Of a DNA stretch of 64,000 nt, positions 40,483 through 49,114 are shown piece by piece. The stretch comes from Bacteroidota bacterium (GTDB lineage: Bacteria; Bacteroidota; Bacteroidia; AKYH767-A; OLB10). The notes under the pieces were generated by a model. That model was not told where the DNA came from, searched no databases, and saw only the letters and a list, made by a program, of their open reading frames with translations. The stretch's first letter is position 1. Every line of letters begins with the position of its first letter. The stretch covers positions 1 to 64,000 of the forward strand of contig JADJMG010000020.1 of the NCBI GenBank assembly GCA_016709725.1. Reading direction: 5' to 3'. The translations under genes were made by a program, and so were the position numbers.

Positions 40483-41466
40483 ATGAATAAAATAGAACGC
40501 CTCGCTTTATTCACATCGGGTGGTGATGCTCCAGGAATGAATGCCTGTGTACGTGCTGTGGTGCGTACTGCTTTGTCGCGCGATTTACGTGTATATGGCA
40601 TTTTGAGAGGATATCAAGGAATGATTGAAGATGAGTTTAAGCCACTTACTTCGCGTTCGGTGAGTAATATCATTCAGCGCGGTGGAACCATCCTTAAAAC
40701 GGCTCGCAGTAAAGAGTTTATGACGGAAGCCGGCATGGATAAGGCTTATGAAAATTTAAAGAGTCATCAAATTGATGGAATCGTAGCTATTGGTGGAGAT
40801 GGAACCTTCAAAGGAGCTGAAGCATTTTGTACCCGATTTCCGGACATTAAAATCATGGGGATACCGGGAACCATCGATAATGATTTGAGTGGTACCGATT
40901 ATACTCTCGGTTTTGATACGGCCGTAAATACTGTCATTGAAGCAGTCGATAAAATACGTGATACCGCAGCTTCTCACGATCGTTGTTTTCTGATTGAGGT
41001 CATGGGAAGAGATTCGGGTTGCATTGCACTCTGGTCAGGATTGGCAGGAGGTGCAGAAGAAATTCTTTTACCCGAAAAGCCCACCGACTTCGATGCGTTA
41101 GTCAGCAAGCTCGAAGAAGGGAAAGGAAACAATAAGACAAGTAGCATCATTCTAGTTGCCGAAGGCGAAAAAAATGGAGGTGCTGCTGAAGTTGCCGATG
41201 AACTCAAAAAACGATTGCCGCATTATGAAACCAAGGTGACTGTATTGGGTCATGTGCAACGCGGAGGAAGTCCGAGTGCTTTTGATCGAATTTTAGGCGC
41301 TAAGCTTGGCGTATGGGCAGTAGAAGCATTACTTTCTGGAGATACCCGGAGAATGGTTGGAATACGTAACGGCGAAAAACATTTTCTTCCTTTTTCAGAA
41401 GCTTCACGTGAACAAGAACCACTCGACCTCGAATTATTAAGAATCAATAATATTTTAAGTAAATAA
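40483..41466 (+). CDS. pfkA: ATP-dependent 6-phosphofructokinase PfkA
   Basis: PfkA phosphorylates fructose 6-phosphate to fructose 1,6-bisphosphate in glycolysis. The 327-residue length matches bacterial type A enzymes. Landmarks are the ATP loop TSGGDAPGMNACVRAVVRTAL, GGDGTFKGAEAF, catalytic PGTIDNDLSGTDYTLGFDTA with the base Asp in TIDND, substrate-binding MGRDSGCIAL, and VLGHVQRGGSPSAFDRILG. A near-consensus promoter element TAGTTTCG lies at 40453-40460. Confidence 0.97.
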   Translation: MNKIERLALFTSGGDAPGMNACVRAVVRTALSRDLRVYGILRGYQGMIEDEFKPLTSRSVSNIIQRGGTILKTARSKEFMTEAGMDKAYENLKSHQIDGIVAIGGDGTFKGAEAFCTRFPDIKIMGIPGTIDNDLSGTDYTLGFDTAVNTVIEAVDKIRDTAASHDRCFLIEVMGRDSGCIALWSGLAGGAEEILLPEKPTDFDALVSKLEEGKGNNKTSSIILVAEGEKNGGAAEVADELKKRLPHYETKVTVLGHVQRGGSPSAFDRILGAKLGVWAVEALLSGDTRRMVGIRNGEKHFLPFSEASREQEPLDLELLRINNILSK

Positions 41467-41517
41467 AATAACTGAACTTCAATTCCTATTTGCAAATTAA
41501 ATACAACCCAACTCTGT

Positions 41518-42305
41518 ATGAAAAAGCTATCTCTCCTCTTAATTTTAAATTTCATTACCTACATCGCAATCGCACAAGAGCCTTTTAAAAATAATGAAGG
41601 ACTTATTATCACTCCGGAAAAAGGAGAGATGTCGATTGGATTTGATGCAGTACCTTTTTTAAGATTTGTAGGTAATTTAATTGATAGTGATAATGATTCT
41701 CCAAATTCTAATTTTACAGCGGAAAATCCGTTGACGATCACAAGCAATTACATGTTAAAAGACAATATGGCTTTTCGATCCAAAATACGATTAGGTTTGG
41801 GAGTTGTTAAAACGGATACGCTGGTTGCGCGTGTTGGAAGTACGAATCCGAATGAAACTGTTTCCAATGAGACCAAAGTGAATACAAGCAATATTACCTT
41901 AGGTGGTGGTTTGCAAAAGTGGCGTGGGAAAGGTAGAGTGCGTGGATTTTATGGTGGAGAAGTTTTGTTTAGTATAGCTACAGAAAAACCACTTTTACAT
42001 ACGGTAATCCACTGAGTAGCGAAAACCAAAGTACCCGAACAAAGAGTATTGAGCCCGGAAATACATTTGGATTTCATTTAAAAGGATTTATTGGCGTTGA
42101 GTATTTTTTTGCAGCGAAATCAAGTCTTAGTGCTGAATTCGGCTGGGGACCACAACTTCAAACTCGAAGTCGAAGTAAAGTGGAAACAGAGAGTTGGAAT
42201 GGTGTAGGTGCCACTTCCGAATCACAAGAAGGCGGGAAGTCGAGCACCTTTCTGTTTGATAACGATAATGCGGTAGGATCTTTAAATTTGAATTTTTATT
42301 TTTAA
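41518..42305 (+). CDS. Outer-membrane beta-barrel protein (one frame slip)
   Basis: This is a predicted outer-membrane protein of about 262 residues with a signal peptide (KLSLLLILNFITYIAIAQ), alternating amphipathic strands (NYMLKDNMAFRSKIRLGLGV; GGLQKWRGKGRVRGFYGGEVLFS) and a C-terminal Phe (LNLNFYF). The first frame stops at 42015. From about 41990 the next frame continues with TYGNPLSSENQ, IGVEYFFAAKSSLSAEFGWGP and the terminal strand. Function is unknown; a small OmpA/OmpW-like barrel is the best structural guess. Confidence 0.75.
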
Positions 42306-42580
42306 GGTTACGTGAGTCTTGCGATACGAATCGATTACGATGGTCGAATTACGAATACGCGAAATGCGAATGAACACGATCCCGAAGCATCGGGAGCGAA
42401 ATAATTTTGTGAAGGTTTTGAAATTTACATTGGTTAATGATTATCGATTTAACCGCGGCGAACGCAAAGGTTGCGCTACGGTCGCGGGGGTCGTGATTCA
42501 CAATTTTCGAAGTCATAATTATTTAGCAAAGAAAAAAAACTAGAAGCTAGCAGCCAGAAGCCAGCAGCATTTCAATTGCG
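42306..42580. repeat. Dispersed ~250-bp intergenic repeat, copy 1
   Basis: This gap is non-coding and matches the gap at 62593-62830 block by block. Shared segments, in order, are ACGCGAAAT..CGAATGAACACGA, a TTTTGTG.AGGTTTTGAAATTTA block, TATCG.TTTAA.CGC, CGGTCGCG..GTC, AAAGAAAAAAAACTAG, and a terminal run of AGAAGCCAGCAGC units. It also carries the palindrome TCCCGA-AGCA-TCGGGA at 42380-42395. Confidence 0.65.
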
Positions 42581-42617
42581 TTCGATAAATATTAAGTTAG
42601 AAAAATTACTTGCGTAA

Positions 42618-43148
42618 CTACTTCTTAGAATAGTCTTCCCACTTCGTGGTTAAGTAGGCATTCGATCCATAAAACTTAAGAACCGGTAATAATTCTTCGG
42701 TGGTTTGATATCCGCTTAAGGGTTGTAAGATGGAATACTTTTCATCCATCATGACAAAGCTAGGGTAGCCCATTTTACCGTTCAATAAGGAGATGGCTAA
42801 TTCATTTGATTTCATCTCGGGTTTAAAAACAAAGACTTTATCACGAAAACGAATGGTGTCCTTGGTTTCAGCATCTAGTTTCACCGCATAATAATTTTCA
42901 GAAATATAGCTGGAGATTAAACTGTCCTTAAATGTACCTGCATCCATGCGCTTGCACCATCCACACCAATCGGTATATACATCGATGAAAATTTTCTTCG
43001 GTTTCATGTCATTCAAAAAAACTGCTTTCTCAAAACTGATCCATTCAATTTTTGAAGGAACTTTTTTTACAATTTCTGTTTGTGCTGAACTGGTATGACC
43101 AAAGCTTATTGAAATGGCAGCAGCGAGGATGTATTTAGTAATATTCAT
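42618..43148 (-). CDS. Exported thioredoxin-fold protein with WCGWCK motif
   Basis: This 176-residue protein has a signal peptide (ITKYILAAAISISFGHTSSAQ) and a thioredoxin fold with the redox motif WCGWCK (near residue 61) and a cis-proline segment GYPSFVMMDE. It resembles DUF255/thioredoxin_7 periplasmic thiol proteins. It lies 18 bases after the frame-slipped POT transporter gene on the same strand, so the two are probably co-transcribed. A role in disulfide reduction or isomerisation in the periplasm is inferred. Confidence 0.85.
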   Translation of the reverse strand: MNITKYILAAAISISFGHTSSAQTEIVKKVPSKIEWISFEKAVFLNDMKPKKIFIDVYTDWCGWCKRMDAGTFKDSLISSYISENYYAVKLDAETKDTIRFRDKVFVFKPEMKSNELAISLLNGKMGYPSFVMMDEKYSILQPLSGYQTTEELLPVLKFYGSNAYLTTKWEDYSKK

Positions 43149-43166
43149 AATTTAAAGTTAAGGAGA

Positions 43167-44637
43167 TTATTTTACTTCGCCCATCAATTTACGGACAAAA
43201 GGTGAAATTGCAATTAAGACGATTCCTGTAACCAGCGCATAAATGGCTAATTGCTGGTAACCATCAGTATAAGAAATTAATTTTTCAGTAAGACTTGCAT
43301 TGTCGTTTGGAGAAACCATTCCCGCTCCTAATATTCCAGCTACATACTGTCCATAAGCGCTCGCTAAAAACCACATGCCCATCATCACACCTTGTAAAGG
43401 TTGAGGAGATAATTTAGTCATGATGGAAAGACCAATAGGAGAGAGACAAAGCTCACCGAAGGTGATGATGAAATAAGCTAATGTAAATATTTCTAAACTC
43501 GTCATGCCATCCGCATCGGCAAAGAAACGAGTTGCGTAGAAAGTGTAAAAAGCTAATGCCAAGAATAAAAATCCTAATCCGAATTTTATTACAGTATTGG
43601 GTTCTTTGTTTCGTTTGCTTAACCATACCCAAAGTAATCCAAGTATTGGGGCAAAGATGATCACGAATAATGAATTGGCAGCATTGTTTACACCATTGGG
43701 ATCTAATTTTACTCCAGCCACGGTGTCGTGCAAATTATTGGCTGAGAAAATGGCTAGCGATCCACCACTTTGTTCGAAGAACGCCCAAAATAATATAGAG
43801 AATATAATAAAGACTAAAGCCCCAAGTAATTTCTTTCGCTCAGCAACACTAAACTTACCCATTTCGTAAAATAAATAAATCAACGTAGCGGGTCCAATGG
43901 TGTACATGAAATAATCCGTGTATTCCGTTTTAGAAACCATTACCATGATGATGGGAATGATTGCTAATGATCCAAGATAGGTCGCATATTCCATCCACTT
44001 TTTTCCTTCAATGCCCTTGCTTCTGAAAGGAGATAACCCGATAGGACCTAAGCTTTTTGGGTGAAGATGAATGTCACTAAGGAAATAGTCATTACAATGG
44101 CTGCTAATCCAAATGCTAAATTCCACGAGTATCCATTTGCGATGGCGATGCATGCATAACCACCCAACAAGGCACCCACATTAATACCAGCATAGAAAAG
44201 AGAAAAGCCAGCATCTCGTCTACTGTCTTTGTCATGATACAAAGCACCTACCATGGTTGAAATGTTAGGCTTAAAGAAACCCGTTCCGATGATCGTAAAA
44301 CTAATTCCAAGAAAGAAAAATTCATGTGGGTTGAATGCGAGAATGCATGATCCGGTAATCATCAATAAGCCGCCCCAGAAAAGAGACTTCCTAAATCCTA
44401 AATTTTATCGGCGAAGAGTCCACCAATAAATGTAAAGGCATAAACAAAAGCTTGTGTAGCTCCATATTGTAGATTAGCTACATCTTCTTTCATCAGTAAT
44501 TCACTCACCATAAAAACGGTGAGCATTCCTCTCATTCCATAGAAGCAAAAGCGCTCCCACATTTCAGAGAAGAATAAATACCAGAGTTGTTTAGGATACT
44601 TCCCTTTGAAGTCTTGGATTTCGGCGAGAGTTTGCAT
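43167..44637 (-). CDS. POT/PTR2-family peptide:proton symporter (two frame slips)
   Basis: This is an inner-membrane di/tripeptide transporter of about 490 residues, read in three pieces: 44637-44398, 44365-44048 and 44153-43167. The N-terminus KQLWYLFFSEMWERFCFYGMR carries the family ExxER-type segment, and the PTR2 signatures GFFKPNISTMVG and FSLFYAGINVGALLG follow. Breaks are in homopolymers: TTT near 44402 (one more T restores ADKILGFRKSLFWGG) and five A at 44054-44058 (one more restores TQKSLGPIGLSP). C-terminal GELCLSPIGLSIMTKLSP is conserved. It is a tandem paralogue of the intact transporter upstream. Confidence 0.9.
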
Positions 44638-44886
44638 GTTGTAATTCAGAATTTAGAATTAAGAATTCAGAATTTTTTTCTGAATTTGTTTGAATGTTAT
44701 TTATTGCTTTTCAAAAAATGCAGAATTCAGACGATGAAACTGAATTCTGCATTTATAGTTTGTTATAATGGTATGAACTTACGAATTAATCAATAAATTA
44801 AAAATTACAATTCGAAGTAATGGATTCTCTTATCTCAAAGAATTCACCAATTCTGATCCCGATAGCTATCGGGACTAAATTCTGAA
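44638..44886. repeat. Intergenic GAATTC-type repeats and CCCGATAGCTATCGGG palindrome
   Basis: The gap between the two POT genes repeats the GAATTC/CAGAATT unit seen at 591-800, including a pair around 44720-44755 (TGCAGAATTCAG ... CTGAATTCTGCA) that can form a hairpin. At 44857-44874 is the perfect palindrome TCCCGATAGCTATCGGGA, which I recall as common between genes in Bacteroidota. No gene is seen. Confidence 0.6.
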
Positions 44887-46560
44887 TTATTTGACGCCGT
44901 GCATCATCTTTTTTAGCTTCGGTGTTAATGCAAACAAGACTACCGCAGCAACTCCCGTTAGCACCACAAACACCATAAAGAATTCAAATAAATTATGAAT
45001 TTCGAATCCGGCGAAGAAAGGATTAGAAGCTCTAATATTATTCTTGTCAAGAAATGCCAATTGTTCAGCTGAAGGAATTATTTTTTTATCCAATACGCCT
45101 TGCAAATCGATTCCCGCCGCTTGTGCCTTTAAAAATTTATCTCCTGTAGCTGGTAGAATGGATCCTAATGTTCCCGCTAACGCATATCCTGCTGCATTCG
45201 ATAAAAAGAATACTCCATACAGCAAGGAAGAGAATCGTTTGGGAGATAATTTACCAACTAATGATAAACCAATTGGCGACAAACAAAGCTCCGCACAGGT
45301 TTGAATCAAATACAATAAGATTAGCCATTTGATTGCTAACAATCCGCTGTTGCCTAAATCGCTCACATTATGTGCAATGATAAAATAACTTATTGCCATC
45401 AATGCTAATCCAAAAGATTGTTTCATGGGTGAAATAGGCTCTTTTCCTTTTGCTCTTAATTTATCCCATAACATACTAAATGGAACTGGAAACGCAACGA
45501 CAAACAAACCATTGAATATTTGAACCATGGATGGAGGCATGTTCCAGCCAAAGAAATTTCGATCGGTTTGGTTATCGGCAATGAATGTGAGCGATGATCC
45601 TGCTTGTTCAAATGCTGCCCAGAAGAAGATTACAAAAAACGCTACAATGTAAATTACATAGATTCGATCTTTCTCCACTTTCGTAAGTGATGAATCTGAA
45701 ATGATAAGTCCAGCAAGCGATAAGCCACTCGCATAAATTATGGAGTAAATAATGTTTTGATCAAATGCCTTAAGGAAGGTAAATGTTAAAGCAACAAATC
45801 CCAAGCAAGCAATAGTTAATGCTTTTGAAGAAAATATGGCCTTTTGTGATTCTCCTTCTTCGTAATGTGATTGGTCGTTATCTTTTGGCAAACCGCCTAA
45901 TGCTTTTCCATCAGGAGAAACAACATATTTATTTTTTAAGAAATAAAACACCATGGTTCCTAATATCATCGCAATACCGGCTGCTAAGAATCCCCATTTG
46001 AAGGCGTGAATGTCGCGAATGCCATCGATATCTTTTACGTCACCAATTAATGGGCAAATCAACTGGCCCAAAAATGCGCCTAAATTGATTCCCATGTAAA
46101 AAATGGTGAAGGCAGTATCTAATTTATTTTTGTCTTGTTTTGGGTAAAGACTCCCTACCATACTGGAAATATTTGGCTTAAAGAATCCATTTCCAAAAAT
46201 AATAATCCCTAAAGCTACCCATAAAAGATTATTTGCGAGATCAAGGTTTTCTCCAAAAACGGATGCGCTCGTAAATAATAATAATTGTCCGATAGCCATC
46301 ATCAATCCGCCAAGCATAATACAATTCCGATTTCCAAAGAATCGGTCAGCAACGAATCCGCCAAGCATTGGTGTTAAATAGCATAATCCTAAAAAGGCTC
46401 CATAAATTAAAGAGGCACGCTCTTCACTCATCATGAGTGAGTTTACCATGTATAAGGTTAAGATGGCTCGCATCCCATAGAAATTGAAACGTTCCCACAT
46501 TTCAGTTCCAAATAATACCCACAATCCCTTAGGATGCTTTTTTGCGTTGTCTACACTCAT
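44887..46560 (-). CDS. POT/PTR2-family peptide:proton symporter
   Basis: This intact 557-residue inner-membrane di/tripeptide transporter starts KGLWVLFGTEMWERFNFYGMRAILTLYMV (with the ExxERF-type proton-coupling region). It carries GFFKPNISSMVGSLYP and the PTR2 signature FTIFYMGINLGAFLGQ, a hydrophilic loop of about 30 residues (near 215-245) and CAELCLSPIGLSLVGKLSP in the second half. Peptide uptake fits the neighbouring prolyl oligopeptidase and M16 peptidases in a protein-degrading lifestyle, though they are not linked in one operon. Confidence 0.93.
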   Translation of the reverse strand: MSVDNAKKHPKGLWVLFGTEMWERFNFYGMRAILTLYMVNSLMMSEERASLIYGAFLGLCYLTPMLGGFVADRFFGNRNCIMLGGLMMAIGQLLLFTSASVFGENLDLANNLLWVALGIIIFGNGFFKPNISSMVGSLYPKQDKNKLDTAFTIFYMGINLGAFLGQLICPLIGDVKDIDGIRDIHAFKWGFLAAGIAMILGTMVFYFLKNKYVVSPDGKALGGLPKDNDQSHYEEGESQKAIFSSKALTIACLGFVALTFTFLKAFDQNIIYSIIYASGLSLAGLIISDSSLTKVEKDRIYVIYIVAFFVIFFWAAFEQAGSSLTFIADNQTDRNFFGWNMPPSMVQIFNGLFVVAFPVPFSMLWDKLRAKGKEPISPMKQSFGLALMAISYFIIAHNVSDLGNSGLLAIKWLILLYLIQTCAELCLSPIGLSLVGKLSPKRFSSLLYGVFFLSNAAGYALAGTLGSILPATGDKFLKAQAAGIDLQGVLDKKIIPSAEQLAFLDKNNIRASNPFFAGFEIHNLFEFFMVFVVLTGVAAVVLFALTPKLKKMMHGVK

Positions 46561-46757
46561 AAATTTTAATTAGGTTAGGTTAATATTTCGGCTCTAATGT
46601 AACGAAAAGATTGAATCCACAATAATATGTGGCATTTATCGATGAGATTTTTGTTTTTGTCGATGGATTTTTGGGGTTTTATAATGAAATCTAACCCTAA
46701 ATGAACATGATAACTGCGTAGAATTTTTAATTTAGCATCCTAAAATCTGTAGAAATT

Positions 46758-47053
46758 ATGTTCGATTTAATGGGAAAAATGGGCGAGCTGAAAAGAATAT
46801 GGAAGCTGCCAAGGAACGATTGAATGCAATACAAGTGGTAGGGTATGCAGGCGATAAGGAGATTCAAGTGACGATGAATGGGAATCGAAAATTGATTTCA
46901 ATTGATATCGCCGACCATCTTCTTTTTCCTGAAAAGAAATTGGAAGTGCAGGAACTCATTGAAGTGGCGATGAACCGTGCCTTGGATGATGCCGAAAAAG
47001 TTTTTGAGGCGGAGATGAAATCAGCTGGAAAGGGCATGCTTCCCGGCTTTTAA
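46758..47053 (+). CDS. YbaB/EbfC-family nucleoid-associated protein (one frame slip)
   Basis: This small DNA-binding protein family has about 98 residues. The start ATG at 46758 gives MFDLMGKMGELK, then the frame slips in AAAA at 46791-46794. One more A restores KKNMEAAKERLNAIQVVGYAGDKEIQVTMNGNRKLISIDI and runs to the stop at 47053. The pattern of a coiled N-terminal helix followed by a strand-rich middle is typical. Without correction the first 14 residues would be missed. YbaB often follows dnaX, which is not in this window. Confidence 0.88.
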
Positions 47054-47091
47054 AAGCGATTTTTAATAATTATTTATTCTAAAATATAATC

Positions 47092-47109
47092 ATAGCGAAT
47101 CTTCGCTAT
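47092..47109 (+). promoter_or_regulatory. Short hairpin upstream of the DinB-like gene
   Basis: ATAGCGAA-TC-TTCGCTAT is a perfect 8-bp stem with a two-base loop, 15 bases before the ATG at 47125. It could lie in the mRNA leader; no T-run follows. Confidence 0.4.
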
Positions 47110-47124
47110 CAACCCAATTTATTT

Positions 47125-47562
47125 ATGGCAGCACTATTTCAATTTGAAAATCATCTCCATCAATTAAAAGCAGAAATTGAAGCATTTCCAAATGATGCAA
47201 GTTTATGGATGATTCCGAAAGGGGTAAGTAACTCACCGGGTAATCTGGCCCTACATCTGGCTGGAAATCTGCAGTATTTTATTGGTGCATTGTTGGGAAA
47301 TACGGGTTATGTGCGCGATAGAGATCTAGAGTTTTCGCTGAAAGGTCAATCAAAAGAATATGTATTGGAGCAAATTGAAAAAGCACATACTGTGGTTCAC
47401 GATACGTTATCTTCCATGACGGAAGAACAAGAAAAGGAAATTTTTCCAAGTGATTTTAAAGGAAAGATGGTGAAAGTAAATGTTGCACTTTCGCACCTAC
47501 TAGCACATCTTGCCTACCACAATGGACAAATTAATTATTTGCGTCGAATGCTCTACGTGTAA
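47125..47562 (+). CDS. DinB-like four-helix protein (DUF1572-type)
   Basis: This 145-residue DinB/YfiT-like metal-binding four-helix-bundle protein shows the histidines expected of the fold in LALHLAGNLQYFIGALL (near residue 50) and HLLAHLAYHNGQINYLRRML (C-terminal). Members include bacillithiol or mycothiol transferases and many proteins of unknown function. The specific reaction cannot be inferred. It follows ybaB by about 70 bases on the same strand. Confidence 0.82.
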   Translation: MAALFQFENHLHQLKAEIEAFPNDASLWMIPKGVSNSPGNLALHLAGNLQYFIGALLGNTGYVRDRDLEFSLKGQSKEYVLEQIEKAHTVVHDTLSSMTEEQEKEIFPSDFKGKMVKVNVALSHLLAHLAYHNGQINYLRRMLYV

Positions 47563-47589
47563 ATTATTCGTTAGTACAATTTAATAAAA

Positions 47590-47886
47590 ATGAAAACAGT
47601 GCTAATTGTAAATTACACCTTGCTAATAGGGTTGTTCATTTTTTATGTAGTATACTCGTTTAAATATACTTTCATATTCAAAAAAAACACATTTTTTATC
47701 GGTAAAAAAAGAACTTTTCATTTTATAATGATTTGGTTGATTCCTTTCGTTTGGATTTTACTCCTTAAAACTCTATTCAAACCAACTCCTGGGTCACATG
47801 CTTTTATAGACAAAAAAGATCCTGAAAAATTTAAGGATAATATGGAAAGTATGGCAATAGGGATAAATAATTCTCCTTTAAGTTAA
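47590..47886 (+). CDS. Small two-helix membrane protein of unknown function
   Basis: This 98-residue protein has two predicted membrane helices (residues ~4-22, IVNYTLLIGLFIFYVVYSF; ~45-62, FIMIWLIPFVWILLLKTLF) and a charged C-terminal tail. It begins 27 bases after the DinB-like gene. I do not recognise the family. The coding call rests on length, hydrophobic pattern and position. Confidence 0.5.
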   Translation: MKTVLIVNYTLLIGLFIFYVVYSFKYTFIFKKNTFFIGKKRTFHFIMIWLIPFVWILLLKTLFKPTPGSHAFIDKKDPEKFKDNMESMAIGINNSPLS

Positions 47887-48009
47887 AAAAACTATCTTTT
47901 TATTAAATTTATCATCCAAGAAATATTAATTAAACAGTGCATAACACCAGCTCTGCCGATATGCCTTTATACTTTCTTTCAGATAGTTTCCGTTCTTAAA
48001 TAAAATGGC

Positions 48010-48060
48010 AGCTTTGCAAAATTCTTGGTGGCAATTATCTGTTTAACATTTTGCAAAGCT
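48010..48060. repeat. 13-bp inverted repeat in the gap before the DUF5011 lipoprotein
   Basis: AGCTTTGCAAAAT (48010-48022) is repeated inverted as ATTTTGCAAAGCT (48048-48060) with a 25-base loop. The flanking gap 47887-48115 holds no gene. It could be a bidirectional transcript end or a small element remnant. Confidence 0.6.
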
Positions 48061-48115
48061 GTAGTTAAAACATTATCATTAGTTTTTAAAAAGCACAGAG
48101 GTAAGCTGGATACCG

Positions 48116-49114
48116 TTAAAATAATTGATATTCGTCTCTCAAATTTAATAGGATCGGATTTCCTAAGTTGTCAATATATGAATCAGTGTAGTCTAAGATG
48201 ATTCGTTTGATGGAACCTTGAATTATTTTTCCTTTTCCAACAAAGGTATGTGGTAAAGTATCGTTGGGAGTAATACAAGTAAAAGTTTGTGACGGCATAA
48301 AGAGTGAATCGAGCGCAGGATCATAAGTAAGTATCGGATCTGCCATAAAGCAATCTGATATTTTAAATATTTTAATTTGGTTGTTTACACTTACCGAAGC
48401 CGCTACTGTGGTGATCCATGTTCGGGTATTTCCGTTTGATAAATCAGTAGTAACTACATTATGAGAGCCACTTAAATAGTTTAATTTATTTCGCACATTG
48501 ATGATTCGTACGACACTATCTTTTAATCCTTCCGAATCAGTTACCACATAAGAGATATAATACAATCCCACCGAATCTACATTCACGGATCCTGAAACGA
48601 TTACTTGAGCCGTAATATCACCATCTTCTTCGTCTCCAGCAGTATATCCAGCATCGGTATAACTCGTGTTTAATGTTACATTAAAAGTCGGTGAGCCAAT
48701 TAAAATTACTTTGGGTGGTGTGTTGATCGGTTTAGCAACATGCAACATAAACTCACGTGTGATGATTCCGCCCGAAGGAGTAACACCCTTTAAAATCATG
48801 GGAAAATAACCAGTATCTGCCGTAGCTACCGAAGTGATCGTCATCGAACTTGTTTCTCCTGGCTCTATGCTATTGTGCGAAAAAGTGATGTTGGTACCAT
48901 TCCCTTGTCCGAGAACAGACAATTCAACAGATTCCGATTCTCCTCCTAAAAAATATATTTTTAGATTTAAGGAGGTACTCGATCCTAAATAAACGAGTGT
49001 ATCCTTGACACCTGTAAATTTGAATTGCATACTTCCTAAGTCGTTGGCTTCCTTGCAAGCAGAAAAGCTCAAGACGAAGATCACTCCTAAAAAACAATTA
49101 ATGTATTTCCTCAT
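48116..49114 (-). CDS. Lipoprotein with DUF5011 immunoglobulin-like domain
   Basis: This 332-residue predicted lipoprotein has lipobox SFSAC and Cys20. Residues ~30-130 form a beta-rich domain of unknown type. Residues ~138-208 are a DUF5011/HYR-like Ig domain (PPKVILIGSPTFNVTLNTSY ... GDITAQVIVSGSVNVDSVG ... YVVTDSEG). The C-terminal ~120 residues resemble a domain of unknown function with TTDLSNGNTRTW. Its start overlaps the stop of the prolyl oligopeptidase gene by four bases (ATGA), so the two are co-translated. Probably a surface or periplasmic substrate-binding or structural lipoprotein. Confidence 0.75.
   Translation of the reverse strand: MRKYINCFLGVIFVLSFSACKEANDLGSMQFKFTGVKDTLVYLGSSTSLNLKIYFLGGESESVELSVLGQGNGTNITFSHNSIEPGETSSMTITSVATADTGYFPMILKGVTPSGGIITREFMLHVAKPINTPPKVILIGSPTFNVTLNTSYTDAGYTAGDEEDGDITAQVIVSGSVNVDSVGLYYISYVVTDSEGLKDSVVRIINVRNKLNYLSGSHNVVTTDLSNGNTRTWITTVAASVSVNNQIKIFKISDCFMADPILTYDPALDSLFMPSQTFTCITPNDTLPHTFVGKGKIIQGSIKRIILDYTDSYIDNLGNPILLNLRDEYQLF

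Noticed and set aside
42319..42543. Open frame of 74 codons after the outer-membrane protein gene
   Set aside because: It lies wholly in the dispersed repeat shared with 62593-62842, where the frame is not kept.
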